NCBI RefSeq assembly: GCF_900102035.1
Contig: NZ_LT629689.1
Span: 4,897,001-4,961,000 of the forward strand
Reading direction: 5' to 3'
Source: Pseudomonas extremaustralis
GTDB lineage: Bacteria > Pseudomonadota > Gammaproteobacteria > Pseudomonadales > Pseudomonadaceae
DNA: 64,000 nucleotides
Made by a program: the position numbers and the translations under genes. Shown here one piece after another: positions 8,248 through 20,358 of the stretch; position 1 is the stretch's first letter; every line of letters starts with the position of its first letter. The notes under the pieces were generated by a model that saw only the letters and a list, made by a program, of their open reading frames with translations, was not told the origin of the DNA and did no database searches.

Positions 8248-8679
8248 TTAGTTAACGAGCGTGGCATCCAACGTGATGGTGGCCTTCAGCACCTTGGACA
8301 CCGGGCACCCTTCCTTGGCCTTCTTGCTCAGCTCCTCGAACTGCGCCTGGCTCGCGCCGGGGATCTTGGCCTTGAGCACCAAGTGCACGGCGGTGATCGC
8401 AAAGCCACCGTCGACCTGATCCAGAGTCACTTCGGCCTGGGTGTCGATGCTGTCAGCCTTGAGCCCGGCGTCACCGAGAATCATGGAAAACGCCATGGAG
8501 AAACAACCGGCGTGGGCTGCGCCGATCAGTTCTTCAGGATTGGTGCCCTTGCCGCCTTCAAAACGCGCCTTGAAGCCGTAGGGCGCTTCGCGCAGCACGC
8601 CGGTTTCGGTGGAAATGGAGCCCAGACCCGACTTCAGATCACCTTCCCAATGCGCGGATGCCTTTTTAACGATGCTCAT
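8248..8679 (-). CDS. OsmC-family peroxiredoxin
   Basis: Reduces organic hydroperoxides with a two-cysteine mechanism. From the ATG at 8679, preceded by the strong site AGGAGAAAGCT, the protein has 143 residues with Cys59 (AAHAGCFS) and Cys125 (EGCPVSK), the same positions as the catalytic pair of E. coli OsmC. An open frame continues upstream to 8835 but lacks a ribosome site and family similarity. Expression is often osmotic or stationary-phase regulated in the family; no regulator site was identified here. Confidence 0.92.
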   Translation of the reverse strand: MSIVKKASAHWEGDLKSGLGSISTETGVLREAPYGFKARFEGGKGTNPEELIGAAHAGCFSMAFSMILGDAGLKADSIDTQAEVTLDQVDGGFAITAVHLVLKAKIPGASQAQFEELSKKAKEGCPVSKVLKATITLDATLVN

Positions 8680-8896
8680 AGCTTTCTCCTCGAACGGTGG
8701 TTTTGCGTCAGTAGAGGTTCTGAGGATAGAAGCTTTGGCAAAGTTCATTTGTGAGAAAAACCTAGCGAACCAGTAGGAAATTTCATGCCTGCTATTGAAT
8801 CTCGGGTATATGCCCTCATTGCATAGACCATGCACATGAAGCGGCAGGTTTTGGTTCGTCTAAAAAAGCCTGCGCCCCCATTGGAGAAGCAGGCTT

Positions 8897-9898
8897 ATGA
8901 AATCGCTGTCCGACGTAAAGTTCTCGACCCTCGACCTGGTGCCCGTGCGGGCCAACGGCAGCGTGGCGCAGTCGCTGCGCAATTCCCTGGACCTGGCCCG
9001 GCACGTGGAAAAGTTCGGCTATCACCGTTTCTGGGTGGCCGAGCACCACAATATGGACGGCATCGCCAGCTCGGCCACCTCGGTCTTGCTGGGCTACCTG
9101 GCCGGCGGCACCTCGACGATTCGCGTCGGCTCCGGCGGTGTGATGCTGCCCAACCACGCGCCGTTGGTGATTGCCGAGCAGTTCGGCACCCTGGAAAGCC
9201 TCTACCCCGGCCGGATCGACCTGGGCCTGGGCCGCGCCCCCGGTTCCGACCAGATGACCGCCCGCGCCCTGCGCCGTGAACGTTCCGGCAGCGCCGACGA
9301 TTTCCCCGAAGACGTGGCCGAGCTGATGGCCTACCTGGGCCCACGCACACCGGACCAGCGCGTGATCGCCGTGCCGGGCAGCGGCACCAACGTCCCGGTG
9401 TGGTTGCTCGGTTCCAGCCTGTTCAGTGCGCAACTGGCCGGTGAACGCGGTTTGCCCTATGCCTTCGCCTCCCATTTCGCACCGCGCCTGATGCATGAAG
9501 CAATTCGCGTGTACCGCAACCACTTCAAGCCTTCGGCCGTACTCGACAAGCCCTACGTGATGCTCGGCATTCCCCTGGTGGCCGCCGATACCGACGAGCA
9601 GGCCGATTACCTGGCGACCTCGGTGTACCAACGCATTCTCGCGCTGATGCGTGGGCAAAGCCTGGTACAACGCCCACCGGTGAAAACCATGGATGGCCTG
9701 TGGCTGCCCCACGAAAAAGACGCGGTCGGCAGCTTCCTTGGCCTGGCCATGGTCGGCAGCCCGGCGAAGATCCGCGCCAAATTGGAGGTATTGATCGAAC
9801 AGACCGGCGCCGATGAGCTGATCTTTACCTGTGACCTGTACGAACACGCTGACAGGATTCATTCCTACGAGTTATTGGCGCAGTTGATGAAAGGCTAA
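8897..9898 (+). CDS. LLM-class flavin-dependent oxidoreductase (YhbW-like)
   Basis: A 333-residue protein of the bacterial luciferase-like monooxygenase superfamily, a TIM barrel that binds FMN. Family landmarks are [16 protein letters not shown] near residue 45-60, [16 protein letters not shown] at about 77-92 and [10 protein letters not shown] at about 112-122. These match the MsnO8/YhbW subgroup. The substrate is unknown. No operon partner; a strong terminator follows directly. Confidence 0.87.
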   Translation: MKSLSDVKFSTLDLVPVRANGSVAQSLRNSLDLARHVEKFGYHRFWVAEHHNMDGIASSATSVLLGYLAGGTSTIRVGSGGVMLPNHAPLVIAEQFGTLESLYPGRIDLGLGRAPGSDQMTARALRRERSGSADDFPEDVAELMAYLGPRTPDQRVIAVPGSGTNVPVWLLGSSLFSAQLAGERGLPYAFASHFAPRLMHEAIRVYRNHFKPSAVLDKPYVMLGIPLVAADTDEQADYLATSVYQRILALMRGQSLVQRPPVKTMDGLWLPHEKDAVGSFLGLAMVGSPAKIRAKLEVLIEQTGADELIFTCDLYEHADRIHSYELLAQLMKG

Positions 9899-9903
9899 AC
9901 GCC

Positions 9904-9945
9904 AGGCAAAAAAAACCGACGCAGCCGCGTCGGTTTTTTTTGCCT
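9904..9945. terminator. Bidirectional intrinsic terminator
   Basis: An 8-A tract, the hairpin CCGACGC-AGCC-GCGTCGG and an 8-T tract. The symmetrical A and T tracts allow it to end both the plus-strand oxidoreductase transcript and the convergent DUF1161 transcript. Confidence 0.92.
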
Positions 9946-9956
9946 GAAACATGGGA

Positions 9957-10181
9957 TCAACCGCGTTTGTAGACGATTTCCTTGGTGCCGCCTTCGCAGG
10001 TGCCGACCACTTTAGCGTCGGTCGAGGCGCCTTTATCCACCACTTCCAGCGAATAACCCGAAGCGCCTTTAGCGTCGATTTTCGCTGCGATTTCGCTTTT
10101 GAGCTCTTCACAAGGCTTGCCAGCCGCCAGGGCTGTACCCGCCATGCTCAACAAACCTACCGCCAACAGGAACTTCTTCAT
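9957..10181 (-). CDS. DUF1161 secreted small protein (copy B)
   Basis: A 74-residue paralogue of the DUF1161 protein at 7816-8055. Signal peptide to about Ala-Leu-Ala-Ala, then Cys-Glu-Glu-Leu-Lys and a late Cys in GTCEGGTKEIVYKRG, so the two-cysteine plan is conserved. The ribosome site AAGGAAAGTGACGG lies upstream of the ATG. Function unknown. It ends at the bidirectional terminator. Confidence 0.87.
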   Translation of the reverse strand: MKKFLLAVGLLSMAGTALAAGKPCEELKSEIAAKIDAKGASGYSLEVVDKGASTDAKVVGTCEGGTKEIVYKRG

Positions 10182-10296
10182 CCGTCACTTTCCTTGCGCT
10201 GATCGAAAAGAGCGCGCCGACGCGGCTCGCATCGGCACCCTTTGTTTGTAGCGCAGGTTATGGCAATCAGCCAGTCAGCAAGTTCAACCGGTGCAA

Positions 10297-10512
10297 TCAA
10301 CTACTGGCAATTCGGAACCCCACCTTGAGGGTGACCTGGAAGTGCGCGGCCTTGCCGTCCTTGATGTGACCACGGGTTTCGGTCACCTCGAACCACTCCA
10401 GATGCTTGATGCTCTTACTGGCTTCGGCCAGGGCGTTGTTGATCGCCTCTTCGATGCTGTGGGGGGACGAACCCACCAATTCGACTTTCTTGTAGGTGTG
10501 ATGATCAGACAT
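10297..10512 (-). CDS. Dodecin-family flavin-binding protein
   Basis: A 71-residue dodecin. These proteins assemble as hollow dodecamers that store or buffer flavin (FMN or riboflavin). Typical features seen: the [15 protein letters not shown] start of strand 1 and helix, Trp-Phe-Glu-Val-Thr-Glu-Thr-Arg-Gly in strand 2 with the flavin-stacking Trp, and Phe-Gln-Val-Thr-Leu-Lys-Val-Gly-Phe at the end. The ATG at 10512 follows CAGGAGAAACCCT; an upstream in-frame start would add eight non-conserved residues. Confidence 0.92.
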   Translation of the reverse strand: MSDHHTYKKVELVGSSPHSIEEAINNALAEASKSIKHLEWFEVTETRGHIKDGKAAHFQVTLKVGFRIASS

Positions 10513-10668
10513 AGGGTTTCTCCTGAGGGTCGTCAATAAAGCCTAGCAGTCAAAGCTCATACTGCATCTGGCGACTATTCCTACTCAAAAGTTCAGAATT
10601 ACTGCACTTTCTGAGAGGGCCGTAGTCGGTATCTACACACGCCACTCAATCACTTCAGGAGAGTCCAC

Positions 10669-10995
10669 ATGGCCAACACTTCTTTACGTAAAGCGTCGCT
10701 GGAAAGCATGGAAGCCGAGATCTCGAGCCTGCTCAAGTCCCTTGAGAGCCTCAAGGACGATGCATCCGATGAGTCGCTCAAAACGCTGAAGGCCCTGAAA
10801 AGCAATGCCGAGAATGCCCTCAAGCACTCCCGCCACCTGATCAGCGATGCCTACGAAGAAAGCAAAGTCAAAATCCGCGAAACCGGTGTTGCAACACGGG
10901 ACTACGCGCAAGAGCACCCTTGGACTACAGCCGGCGTCGCCGTTGGCGCACTGGGTTTGCTCGCCGCTTACCTGCTGTGCAAACGCGGTAACTGA
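10669..10995 (+). CDS. DUF883/ElaB-YqjD-family membrane-anchored protein
   Basis: A 108-residue protein with a long charged helical N-terminal region (residues 10-75) and one C-terminal transmembrane helix (about 86-104), the plan of E. coli YqjD/ElaB, which tether ribosomes to the inner membrane in stationary phase. The Gly-rich helix with GVAVGALGLLAAYLL is present. Ribosome site AGGAGAG is upstream. Role in this organism is inferred from the family only. Confidence 0.86.
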   Translation: MANTSLRKASLESMEAEISSLLKSLESLKDDASDESLKTLKALKSNAENALKHSRHLISDAYEESKVKIRETGVATRDYAQEHPWTTAGVAVGALGLLAAYLLCKRGN

Positions 10996-11003
10996 TTTGC
11001 CGG

Positions 11004-13236
<2,233 letters not shown>

Positions 13237-13237
<1 letters not shown>

Positions 13238-14046
13238 TGAGCCGCCTGCAAACCCGCTTTGCGCAACTCAAAGAACAGAACCGCGCCGCACTGGTGACCT
13301 TCGTCACCGCCGGCGACCCGGGCTATGACACCTCGCTGGCAATCCTCAAAGGCCTGCCTGCCGCTGGCGCCGATGTGATCGAACTCGGCATGCCGTTCAC
13401 CGACCCGATGGCCGATGGCCCGGCCATCCAACTGGCCAACATCCGCGCGCTGGAGGCCAAGCAGAACCTGGCCAAAACCCTGCAGATGGTGCGCGAGTTC
13501 CGCAAGGACAACAGCGACACGCCGCTGGTGCTGATGGGTTACTTCAACCCGATCCACAAATACGGCGTGCCGGCGTTTATTGCCGACGCCAAGGAAGCCG
13601 GGGTCGACGGCCTGATCGTGGTCGACCTGCCGCCCGAGCACAACGGCGAACTGTGCGACCCGGCCCAGGCCGCAGGCCTCGACTTTATCCGCCTGACCAC
13701 GCCGACCACCGATGATGTGCGTCTGCCGACTGTACTCAATGGCAGCTCCGGTTTTGTGTACTACGTGTCGGTGGCCGGTGTGACCGGCGCCGGTGCCGCG
13801 ACCCTGGAACATGTCGAAGAAGCCGTGACCCGTCTGCGTCGGCATACCGACCTGCCGATCAGCATCGGTTTCGGTATCCGCACACCGGAGCAAGCCGCCG
13901 CCATCGCGCGCCTGGCCGACGGTGTGGTGGTGGGTTCGGCGCTGATCGATCACATCGCCAATGCCAGCAATGACCAGCAAGCCATCGACGGCGTGCTGAG
14001 CCTTTGCGCGGCGCTGTCGGAAGGTGTCCGCAACGCACGTAAGTAA
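13237..14046 (+). CDS. trpA: Tryptophan synthase alpha subunit
   Basis: Splits indole-3-glycerol phosphate into indole and glyceraldehyde 3-phosphate and channels the indole to TrpB. The 269-residue TIM barrel has the catalytic Glu49 (VIELGMPF) and Asp60 (DPMADGP) at the classical positions, and the phosphate loop [10 protein letters not shown]. The start is the ATG overlapping the trpB stop, with AGCAGGAGAAA upstream as ribosome site. Followed by an intrinsic terminator. Confidence 0.97.
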
Positions 14047-14121
14047 GCGCCTCGTATGCGGTAGGTAAAGTTCCTGATACAGAGGAATCAACCGGCAACC
14101 CCGTGGCCTAAACAGCAAGAC

Positions 14122-14157
14122 CAAGGGATTTCGAACCTCGTTCGAGATCCCTTTTTT
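14122..14157 (+). terminator. Intrinsic terminator after trpBA
   Basis: Stem GGGATTTCGAAC / GTTCGAGATCCC with one G-T wobble, a three-base loop and a run of six T. It lies 75 bases after the trpA stop and just upstream of the next gene's ribosome site. Confidence 0.88.
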
Positions 14158-14182
14158 ATGTGCGTGCCCTGAGGAATACCCG

Positions 14183-14632
14183 ATGAAAATGCCCAAATCC
14201 GTGATCGCAGGCCTTGGCGTGCTGGTGCTTGGCGCCAGCGCCCTGGTGCAAGCCGCGCCGCCTGACCAGCGCGGAGACGACCGTGACGACCGTGGCGGCC
14301 CGCAAGGCCAGCACGAGCAACGTGGCGACGACCATCGCGGCCCGCAGGACAACCGTCGCGGCGGCCCGCCCCAGGACTTCGGCCCGGTACGCCAGATCAT
14401 CCACGACAACCACGGCCAGTTCTCCCGTGGCGCGCCGCCGCCGCCAAATGTGCGCCTGGTCCGTGGCCGGCCGCTGCCCCACGGCTACTATGGCGAACGC
14501 CTCGACAACCGCGCCCTGGCGCGCCTGCCGGTTTACCAGGGTTACGAATGGCGCCGTTCGGGCCCGGACGTGGTGTTGATCGCAGTGGGCACGGGCATCG
14601 TCTACGAGATTCTGGAAGGCGTGCTCAATTAA
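14183..14632 (+). CDS. CigR/RcnB-like periplasmic protein
   Basis: A 149-residue protein with a signal peptide (to about Ala25) and a low-complexity stretch rich in Asp, Arg, Gly, Gln and His (residues 26-70). The C-terminal third holds the RcnB-like pattern RGRPLPHGYYGERL...Y-x-W-R-R and ends in a hydrophobic GTGIVYEILEGVLN. It fits the family that includes Salmonella CigR and E. coli RcnB; in this species the role is unknown. Not in an operon: a terminator precedes it and a REPIN follows. Confidence 0.78.
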   Translation: MKMPKSVIAGLGVLVLGASALVQAAPPDQRGDDRDDRGGPQGQHEQRGDDHRGPQDNRRGGPPQDFGPVRQIIHDNHGQFSRGAPPPPNVRLVRGRPLPHGYYGERLDNRALARLPVYQGYEWRRSGPDVVLIAVGTGIVYEILEGVLN

Positions 14633-14650
14633 GCCGTTCCACAACCCACT

Positions 14651-14748
14651 GTAGGAGCGAGCGTGCTCGCGAAGGTCGTCAACGATAACGCGGGCATGCT
14701 GGATAAGCGCGTTGTCAGGACGTTTTTCGCGAGCAAGCTCGCTCCTAC
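14651..14748. repeat. REPIN (GTAGGAGCGAGC family)
   Basis: Left arm GTAGGAGCGAGCGTGCTCGC, right arm GCGAGCAAGCTCGCTCCTAC, spacer of the same length as the other members. The right-hand end of the element is part of the 29-base tandem duplication at 14742-14799. Confidence 0.85.
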
Positions 14749-14799
14749 GTTAAAGCTCGATGCGCTCGACCTCCTACGTTAAAGCTCGATGCGCTCGAC
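14742..14799. repeat. Perfect 29-bp tandem duplication
   Basis: Two identical 29-base units, 14742-14770 and 14771-14799. Each contains the last seven bases of the REPIN right arm (CTCCTAC) plus the final codons and stop of the MFS gene. The copy nearer the gene body supplies the working stop codon; the distal copy is untranslated. A recent slippage or REPIN-linked rearrangement is the simplest explanation. Confidence 0.95.
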
Positions 14800-16083
14800 C
14801 TTGCCCACCAACAAGATGTAGGAAAGCGCCCCGAGCAACGCCAGCACTGCGATATAGGTGATCGCAGGCGCAAACGAATCACCGCTGGCCAGAAAGCCGA
14901 TCACGATCGGCGTGGCAATCGCCGCCAGGTTGCCGATGAAGTTGAACACCCCACCGGTCAGCCCCAACAGGCGCGCTGGGGCCAGGGTCGACACCAGCGA
15001 CCAGGTGATCGACGCCAAGCCATTGCCGAAGAACGCCAACGCCAGGAACGCGATGACCCACGCCGTCGAATCCACATAGTTGGCACCAATGATCGCAGTG
15101 GAAATCAGTAGTCCGCCAATGATTGGCAACTTGCGCGCAAAGCCCACCGTCGCGCCTCGACGAATCAGCCAGTCGGAAAAAATCCCCGAACACAGCACGC
15201 CGACAAACGCCGCCAGAAACGGCAGGGACGCCAGCAAGCCGGATTTGATGAAGTCCATCCCACGATATTTCACCAGGTAGGTCGGGAACCACGTCAGGAA
15301 AAACCACAGCGTGGAATTCAGGCAGAACTGCCCCAGGTAGATGCCCCACAGTTTGCGCTTGCTCAGCACGATCCCCAGGTCGACCCAACTGAAGGGTGCT
15401 TTGGTGACTTGCGCCTGCATGTCCACCAGGCCGCCGCCTTCGCGGATCAGCTCGATTTCCGCCAGGTTGGCGCCCTTGAAGTCCTTGGGTTCGCGGTACA
15501 CCGCGTACCAGATCAGCGCCCACACAATGCCGACGCCACCGGTGACGACAAACACCATGTGCCAGCCAAAGGCGTGTTGCAGCCATGCCAATACCGGCGT
15601 GAGAAACGCCAATCCGACGAACTGCCCGGAGGTGTACACGCCAATGGCCGTGGCACGCTCGCGTTCGGGAAACCAGGTAGTGACCACGCGGCTGTTGATC
15701 GGGTAAGCCGGGGCTTCCAGGGCGCCAACGGCCATGCGCAACACAAACAGCGCGATAAAACTGGCGGCGAACCCCAACATCACCGTGGCAATCGACCACA
15801 ACAGCAGGGCAGCGGTGTAGAGGATGCGCGGCGGCACCCGGTCGACCAACCAGCCACCGGGAATTTGCATGGCAGCGTAGGTCCAGCCGAACGCGGAAAA
15901 AATCAGCCCGACGTGTACCGGGTCGATACCCAGCTCGCTGGTCAGCGCCGGGGCGGCGATCGACAGGTTGCTGCGGTCGAGGTAGTTGATCACCACGGTG
16001 ATGAACAGCAGCGCCATGATGAAAAAGCGCTTTCTGGAAGGCGTGACTAAAGAAGCCTGCCCGGTGAAGGATTCAGGGTGCAT
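14779..16083 (-). CDS. MFS transporter, probable D-galactonate:H+ symporter (DgoT-like)
   Basis: A 434-residue major facilitator protein of the anion:cation symporter group, with about 12 predicted helices. The early motif INYLDRSNLSIAAPAL and the loop GGWLVDRVPPR are typical of hexuronate/galactonate carriers. It follows dgoK-dgoA-dgoD on the same strand, which supports D-galactonate as substrate, but a REPIN separates it from dgoD, so it may be transcribed less than the enzymes. The stop codon sits in the 29-base duplication. Confidence 0.87.
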   Translation of the reverse strand: MHPESFTGQASLVTPSRKRFFIMALLFITVVINYLDRSNLSIAAPALTSELGIDPVHVGLIFSAFGWTYAAMQIPGGWLVDRVPPRILYTAALLLWSIATVMLGFAASFIALFVLRMAVGALEAPAYPINSRVVTTWFPERERATAIGVYTSGQFVGLAFLTPVLAWLQHAFGWHMVFVVTGGVGIVWALIWYAVYREPKDFKGANLAEIELIREGGGLVDMQAQVTKAPFSWVDLGIVLSKRKLWGIYLGQFCLNSTLWFFLTWFPTYLVKYRGMDFIKSGLLASLPFLAAFVGVLCSGIFSDWLIRRGATVGFARKLPIIGGLLISTAIIGANYVDSTAWVIAFLALAFFGNGLASITWSLVSTLAPARLLGLTGGVFNFIGNLAAIATPIVIGFLASGDSFAPAITYIAVLALLGALSYILLVGKVERIEL

Positions 16084-16142
16084 GGAGGTTGCCTCTTCTT
16101 ATGTTTATTGAGGACGGACTTACTGAATAAACCAGATCAAAT

Positions 16143-16230
16143 GTGGGAGGGGGCTTGCCCCCGATAGGTGAGTGTCAGTCAACATCTTCGGCGGCTTCAT
16201 CGCCGCTATCGGGAGCAAGCCCCCTCCCAC
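16143..16230. repeat. REPIN (GTGGGAGGGGGC family)
   Basis: Left arm GTGGGAGGGGGCTTGCCCCC, right arm GGGAGCAAGCCCCCTCCCAC, with a spacer of about 48 bases. It lies in the gap between dgoD and the MFS gene and would form a stable hairpin in the dgo transcript. Confidence 0.85.
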
Positions 16231-16259
16231 ATTTTTTGCCACATTTTCTCAGGCGCACA

Positions 16260-17408
<1,149 letters not shown>

Positions 17409-17455
17409 CTGTTATCTCTCTTATAGATGCGGCGCCAGCGGCGCGAGACTTGAAA

Positions 17456-18076
17456 TCAGCTCAGGGCTTTCCAGGCGGCGACATACGCCTGGGCGCGGCT
17501 CGCCACCTGATCCACGGTCATACCCGGTTTGAACAACCCGGAACCCAGCCCGAACCCTTTGGCGCCGGCGTCGATAAACACCTGCATGTTGTCCGGGGTA
17601 ATGCCGCCCACCGGCAGCAACAACGTGCCCGCCGGCAATACCGCCAGCCACGCTTTGATCACCGCCGGGCCCATTTGCTCGGCCGGGAATAGTTTCAACA
17701 CGTCAGCGCCTTCGGCCAATGCGGCGAAGGCTTCGGTCGGCGTGGCCACGCCCGGCGACAGGTATAGGCCGACAGCTTTCGCGGCGCGCAAGACCTTGGC
17801 ATCGCTGTGGGGCATGACGACCACCTGGCCACCGGCGGCTTTGACCTGCTCGACCTGCTCAGGCGTCAGCACCGTGCCGGCACCGATCAGGCAATCGGCG
17901 GGCAGGCTGTCGCGCAGGGTGCGGATGCTGGTGTAGGGGTCCGGCGAATTGAGCGGAACTTCGATCACGCGAAAGCCGGCCTGGTACAGCACCTGGCCGA
18001 TCGCCTGGGCTTCGTCCGGTCGTATGCCACGCAGGATCGCGATCAAACCGTTTTGTGCGAGTGCTTGCTTGAGCAT
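17456..18076 (-). CDS. dgoA: 2-Dehydro-3-deoxy-6-phosphogalactonate aldolase
   Basis: Cleaves KDPGal to pyruvate and glyceraldehyde 3-phosphate, the last step of the De Ley-Doudoroff route. The 206-residue protein is a class I aldolase: Lys128 in VLKLFPAEQ is the Schiff-base lysine and Glu39 in VIEVPLNSP the general base. In E. coli this domain was once annotated as fused with dgoD; here they are separate genes. The start lies one base after the dgoK stop, so the two are coupled. Confidence 0.94.
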   Translation of the reverse strand: MLKQALAQNGLIAILRGIRPDEAQAIGQVLYQAGFRVIEVPLNSPDPYTSIRTLRDSLPADCLIGAGTVLTPEQVEQVKAAGGQVVVMPHSDAKVLRAAKAVGLYLSPGVATPTEAFAALAEGADVLKLFPAEQMGPAVIKAWLAVLPAGTLLLPVGGITPDNMQVFIDAGAKGFGLGSGLFKPGMTVDQVASRAQAYVAAWKALS

Positions 18077-18077
18077 G

Positions 18078-19043
18078 TCAGGCCTCCGTTGCAGATTGAG
18101 TGAGCCCGGCGGCCTGGGCCAACTGCCAGAGGCCGCGTTCGGTGGCCTCTTGCGCCAGGCTGACGTGGGCGAAGCCGCAAAGACCGAGGGCGCGTTGGTA
18201 ACGGGCACAGAGCGGCGCGGCACCGACCAGGATGATCGGCTTGTGTTTGGCGGCGCCGGGCAAGCCGGCCAGTTCATGACCGATCAGCAGGCCAGAGAGG
18301 TAGTCGGGCTGCTGGTCGGGAGCGAGTTCGCCGGTGAGCCCCAGGGTGCGCGCGCTGAACAGCGTCGACAGCACGCCGCGCTGGCCATCCGCGGACAGCG
18401 CCACATGCACGCCCCGGTCGAAAGCATCGGCCTGGAACTGCCCGGCGCTGCGTTGGGTGCGCCCGAGGATGCTGTGCTGGCTCAGCACGGCAAACAGCTC
18501 GCCGGTCATGAAGGTGTCGAAATGGGTGATGCAGCCGTCGACCACTTCGACCCACTTGGAATGGCTGCCGGGCAGGCCGATCAAGAATTCGCCGCTGGCC
18601 GACAGGTTTTGCAGCACGCCCAGCACCTGGGTTTCCTCGCCACGCATCACATTGGGTAAGCCGACCTGCTCGATCACACCGGGCACGATATGCACATCGA
18701 CACCACGCAGGCTGCGCACCGTGTGCAACGCCTGGCCCAGACTGGCGACGTCGGCCGGGGTATTGCGATAGGCCGCTTCGCTCCAGCCCTGGGCGCTGCC
18801 GACCATGCCACAGGCGATCACCGGCAGGCCCGGCTGGGCATCGAGCCAATCGCCACAGGCCGCGTCGAACGCCAACTCGAAGCCGTCGCTGCAACGAACG
18901 CCGGCGATATCCCGGGATTCGTCGGGCAAATGCATGATGCCCGTGGCCAGCGAGCGTTGTTCCAACACCCGGCCTGCGGGGCCGAGTTTGTAAGCACGAA
19001 GGGAACTGGTCCCCCAATCGAGCGCGATCAATTGCGCTTGCAT
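18078..19043 (-). CDS. dgoK: 2-Dehydro-3-deoxygalactonokinase
   Basis: Phosphorylates 2-dehydro-3-deoxy-D-galactonate with ATP. The 321-residue protein opens with the actin-like phosphate-binding strand LIALDWGTSSLRAY and has the substrate stretch FLIGLPGSHSKWV typical of DgoK. First gene of the dgo operon. The GntR-family gene dgoR often found beside it is absent from this window. Confidence 0.94.
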   Translation of the reverse strand: MQAQLIALDWGTSSLRAYKLGPAGRVLEQRSLATGIMHLPDESRDIAGVRCSDGFELAFDAACGDWLDAQPGLPVIACGMVGSAQGWSEAAYRNTPADVASLGQALHTVRSLRGVDVHIVPGVIEQVGLPNVMRGEETQVLGVLQNLSASGEFLIGLPGSHSKWVEVVDGCITHFDTFMTGELFAVLSQHSILGRTQRSAGQFQADAFDRGVHVALSADGQRGVLSTLFSARTLGLTGELAPDQQPDYLSGLLIGHELAGLPGAAKHKPIILVGAAPLCARYQRALGLCGFAHVSLAQEATERGLWQLAQAAGLTQSATEA

Positions 19044-19077
19044 CGCTTCACCTGAAGTGTTCTGAGCGGATGCGGCG

Positions 19078-19137
19078 AATATAAACCCAAGCTCGCGAAA
19101 GTCTCAATATATAAATATCAGTCCCATATATAGGGAC
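19078..19137 (-). promoter_or_regulatory. Putative dgo operon promoter and upstream dyad
   Basis: On the minus strand a sigma-70-like pair, TTGAGA (19107-19102), 18-base spacer and TATATT (19083-19078), lies 35 bases before the dgoK ATG. Fourteen bases upstream of the -35 is the interrupted dyad GTCCC-N7-GGGAC (19121-19137), which could bind a regulator. Identified by eye; the regulator is unknown. Confidence 0.5.
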
Positions 19138-19152
19138 AAAAAGCGCACTCCT

Positions 19153-19250
19153 GTAGGAGCGAGCTTGCTCGCGAAGATCCTCAACAAACACGCAGGCATT
19201 CTGAAGGAACGCGTCGTCAGGGCGTTTTTCGCGAGCAAGCTCGCTCTCAC
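19153..19250. repeat. REPIN (GTAGGAGCGAGC family)
   Basis: Left arm GTAGGAGCGAGCTTGCTCGC is intact; the right arm ends GCTCTCAC instead of GCTCCTAC. It lies between the dgo promoter and the 3' end of the LysR gene. Confidence 0.82.
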
Positions 19251-19304
19251 AGGGGAGGGGGATAACGGCGGGTTAAAAAACACACAAGCCAGCCACGGCA
19301 AATC

Positions 19305-20255
19305 CTAGACCGCGATGGAAGGCAGGGCCAACCCGGTCAAGGACTGCGCGCTGCTGGCCTGTTCCGCCACCAGCCAGTCGACGAACCGTTCGACCAACTG
19401 CCCACGGCGTTTGCGCTGGGGCTGCACCACGTAGTAGCCGAAGCGCGAGACCACCGTGTTGCTGATCGGCCGGCACAGCCAGTTCTGTTCCAGCAGGTTA
19501 TCCACCAGATGTCGCCAGCCGATGGCCACGCCCTGGCCGGCAATCGCGGCCTGGATCAGCAAGGTGTAGTTATCGAAACGCAACTGGCCGGGGGTGGGCG
19601 CGGCGCTGATGCCCAGCTCGCGAAACACGCCACTCCAGTCGAACCAATGGTTGTTGTTTTCCTGGCGCAGATGCAGCAGGGGAACGTCGTGCAAATTGGC
19701 CAGGGTCAGGGGCGTTGCCCGGTCCTTGAGCCACTGCGGGCTGCACACCGGGAACACTTCCTCGTTGAACAGCCACAGGCTCTCGCCCTGCTTGAAACGG
19801 CCGTCGCCAAACAACACCGCGACGTCGATATCGCTGCGCAGGGTCGCGTGATTACGCTCGCTGGTCACCAGGCTCACGTCCACCTGGGGGTTGGCGGCGT
19901 GGAAGCGATGCAGGCGCGGCATCAGCCAATAGGCGGCGAAGGCGAAGTCGGTGGCCACTTGCAGCACTTCGTGCTGGTCCTGCTGGGTGATCGCGCTCAA
20001 GCCCCGGTTGATGGCCTGCAAACCGCTTTGCGCATGTTCGAACAGCACGGCGCCGGCGTCGGTCAGCTCGATACCACGGTAGATGCGGTCGAACAGACGG
20101 ATCGCCAATTGCTCTTCGAGGCGCTTGATCTGTTGGCTGATGGCCGGCTGGGTGGTGCCCAGTTCCATCGCAGCCGCGGTAAAGCTGCGGTGGCGCGCCG
20201 CGGCTTCAAAGGCGCGGAGCAAATCGAGGGATACATCGCCAAGGGCTTCATACAT
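19305..20255 (-). CDS. LysR-family regulator of choline sulfate use
   Basis: A 316-residue LysR-type regulator with an N-terminal helix-turn-helix (SFTAAAMELGTTQPAISQQIK, residues about 24-44) and the usual effector domain. It is divergent from betC with a 103-base gap, the arrangement of the choline-sulfatase regulator in rhizobia and pseudomonads, so control of betC and the adjacent binding protein is inferred. The inducer is likely choline sulfate or choline; not provable from sequence. Confidence 0.87.
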   Translation of the reverse strand: MYEALGDVSLDLLRAFEAAARHRSFTAAAMELGTTQPAISQQIKRLEEQLAIRLFDRIYRGIELTDAGAVLFEHAQSGLQAINRGLSAITQQDQHEVLQVATDFAFAAYWLMPRLHRFHAANPQVDVSLVTSERNHATLRSDIDVAVLFGDGRFKQGESLWLFNEEVFPVCSPQWLKDRATPLTLANLHDVPLLHLRQENNNHWFDWSGVFRELGISAAPTPGQLRFDNYTLLIQAAIAGQGVAIGWRHLVDNLLEQNWLCRPISNTVVSRFGYYVVQPQRKRRGQLVERFVDWLVAEQASSAQSLTGLALPSIAV

Positions 20256-20358
20256 AAGCTGTGCTTATCCTAGACATTGCCGCTTATGGGCTTTACCCCA
20301 TTTTCCATGGGCCGCATGCTCATTCGCATAAACACTGCCTATGGAATGCCGAAGCCCC

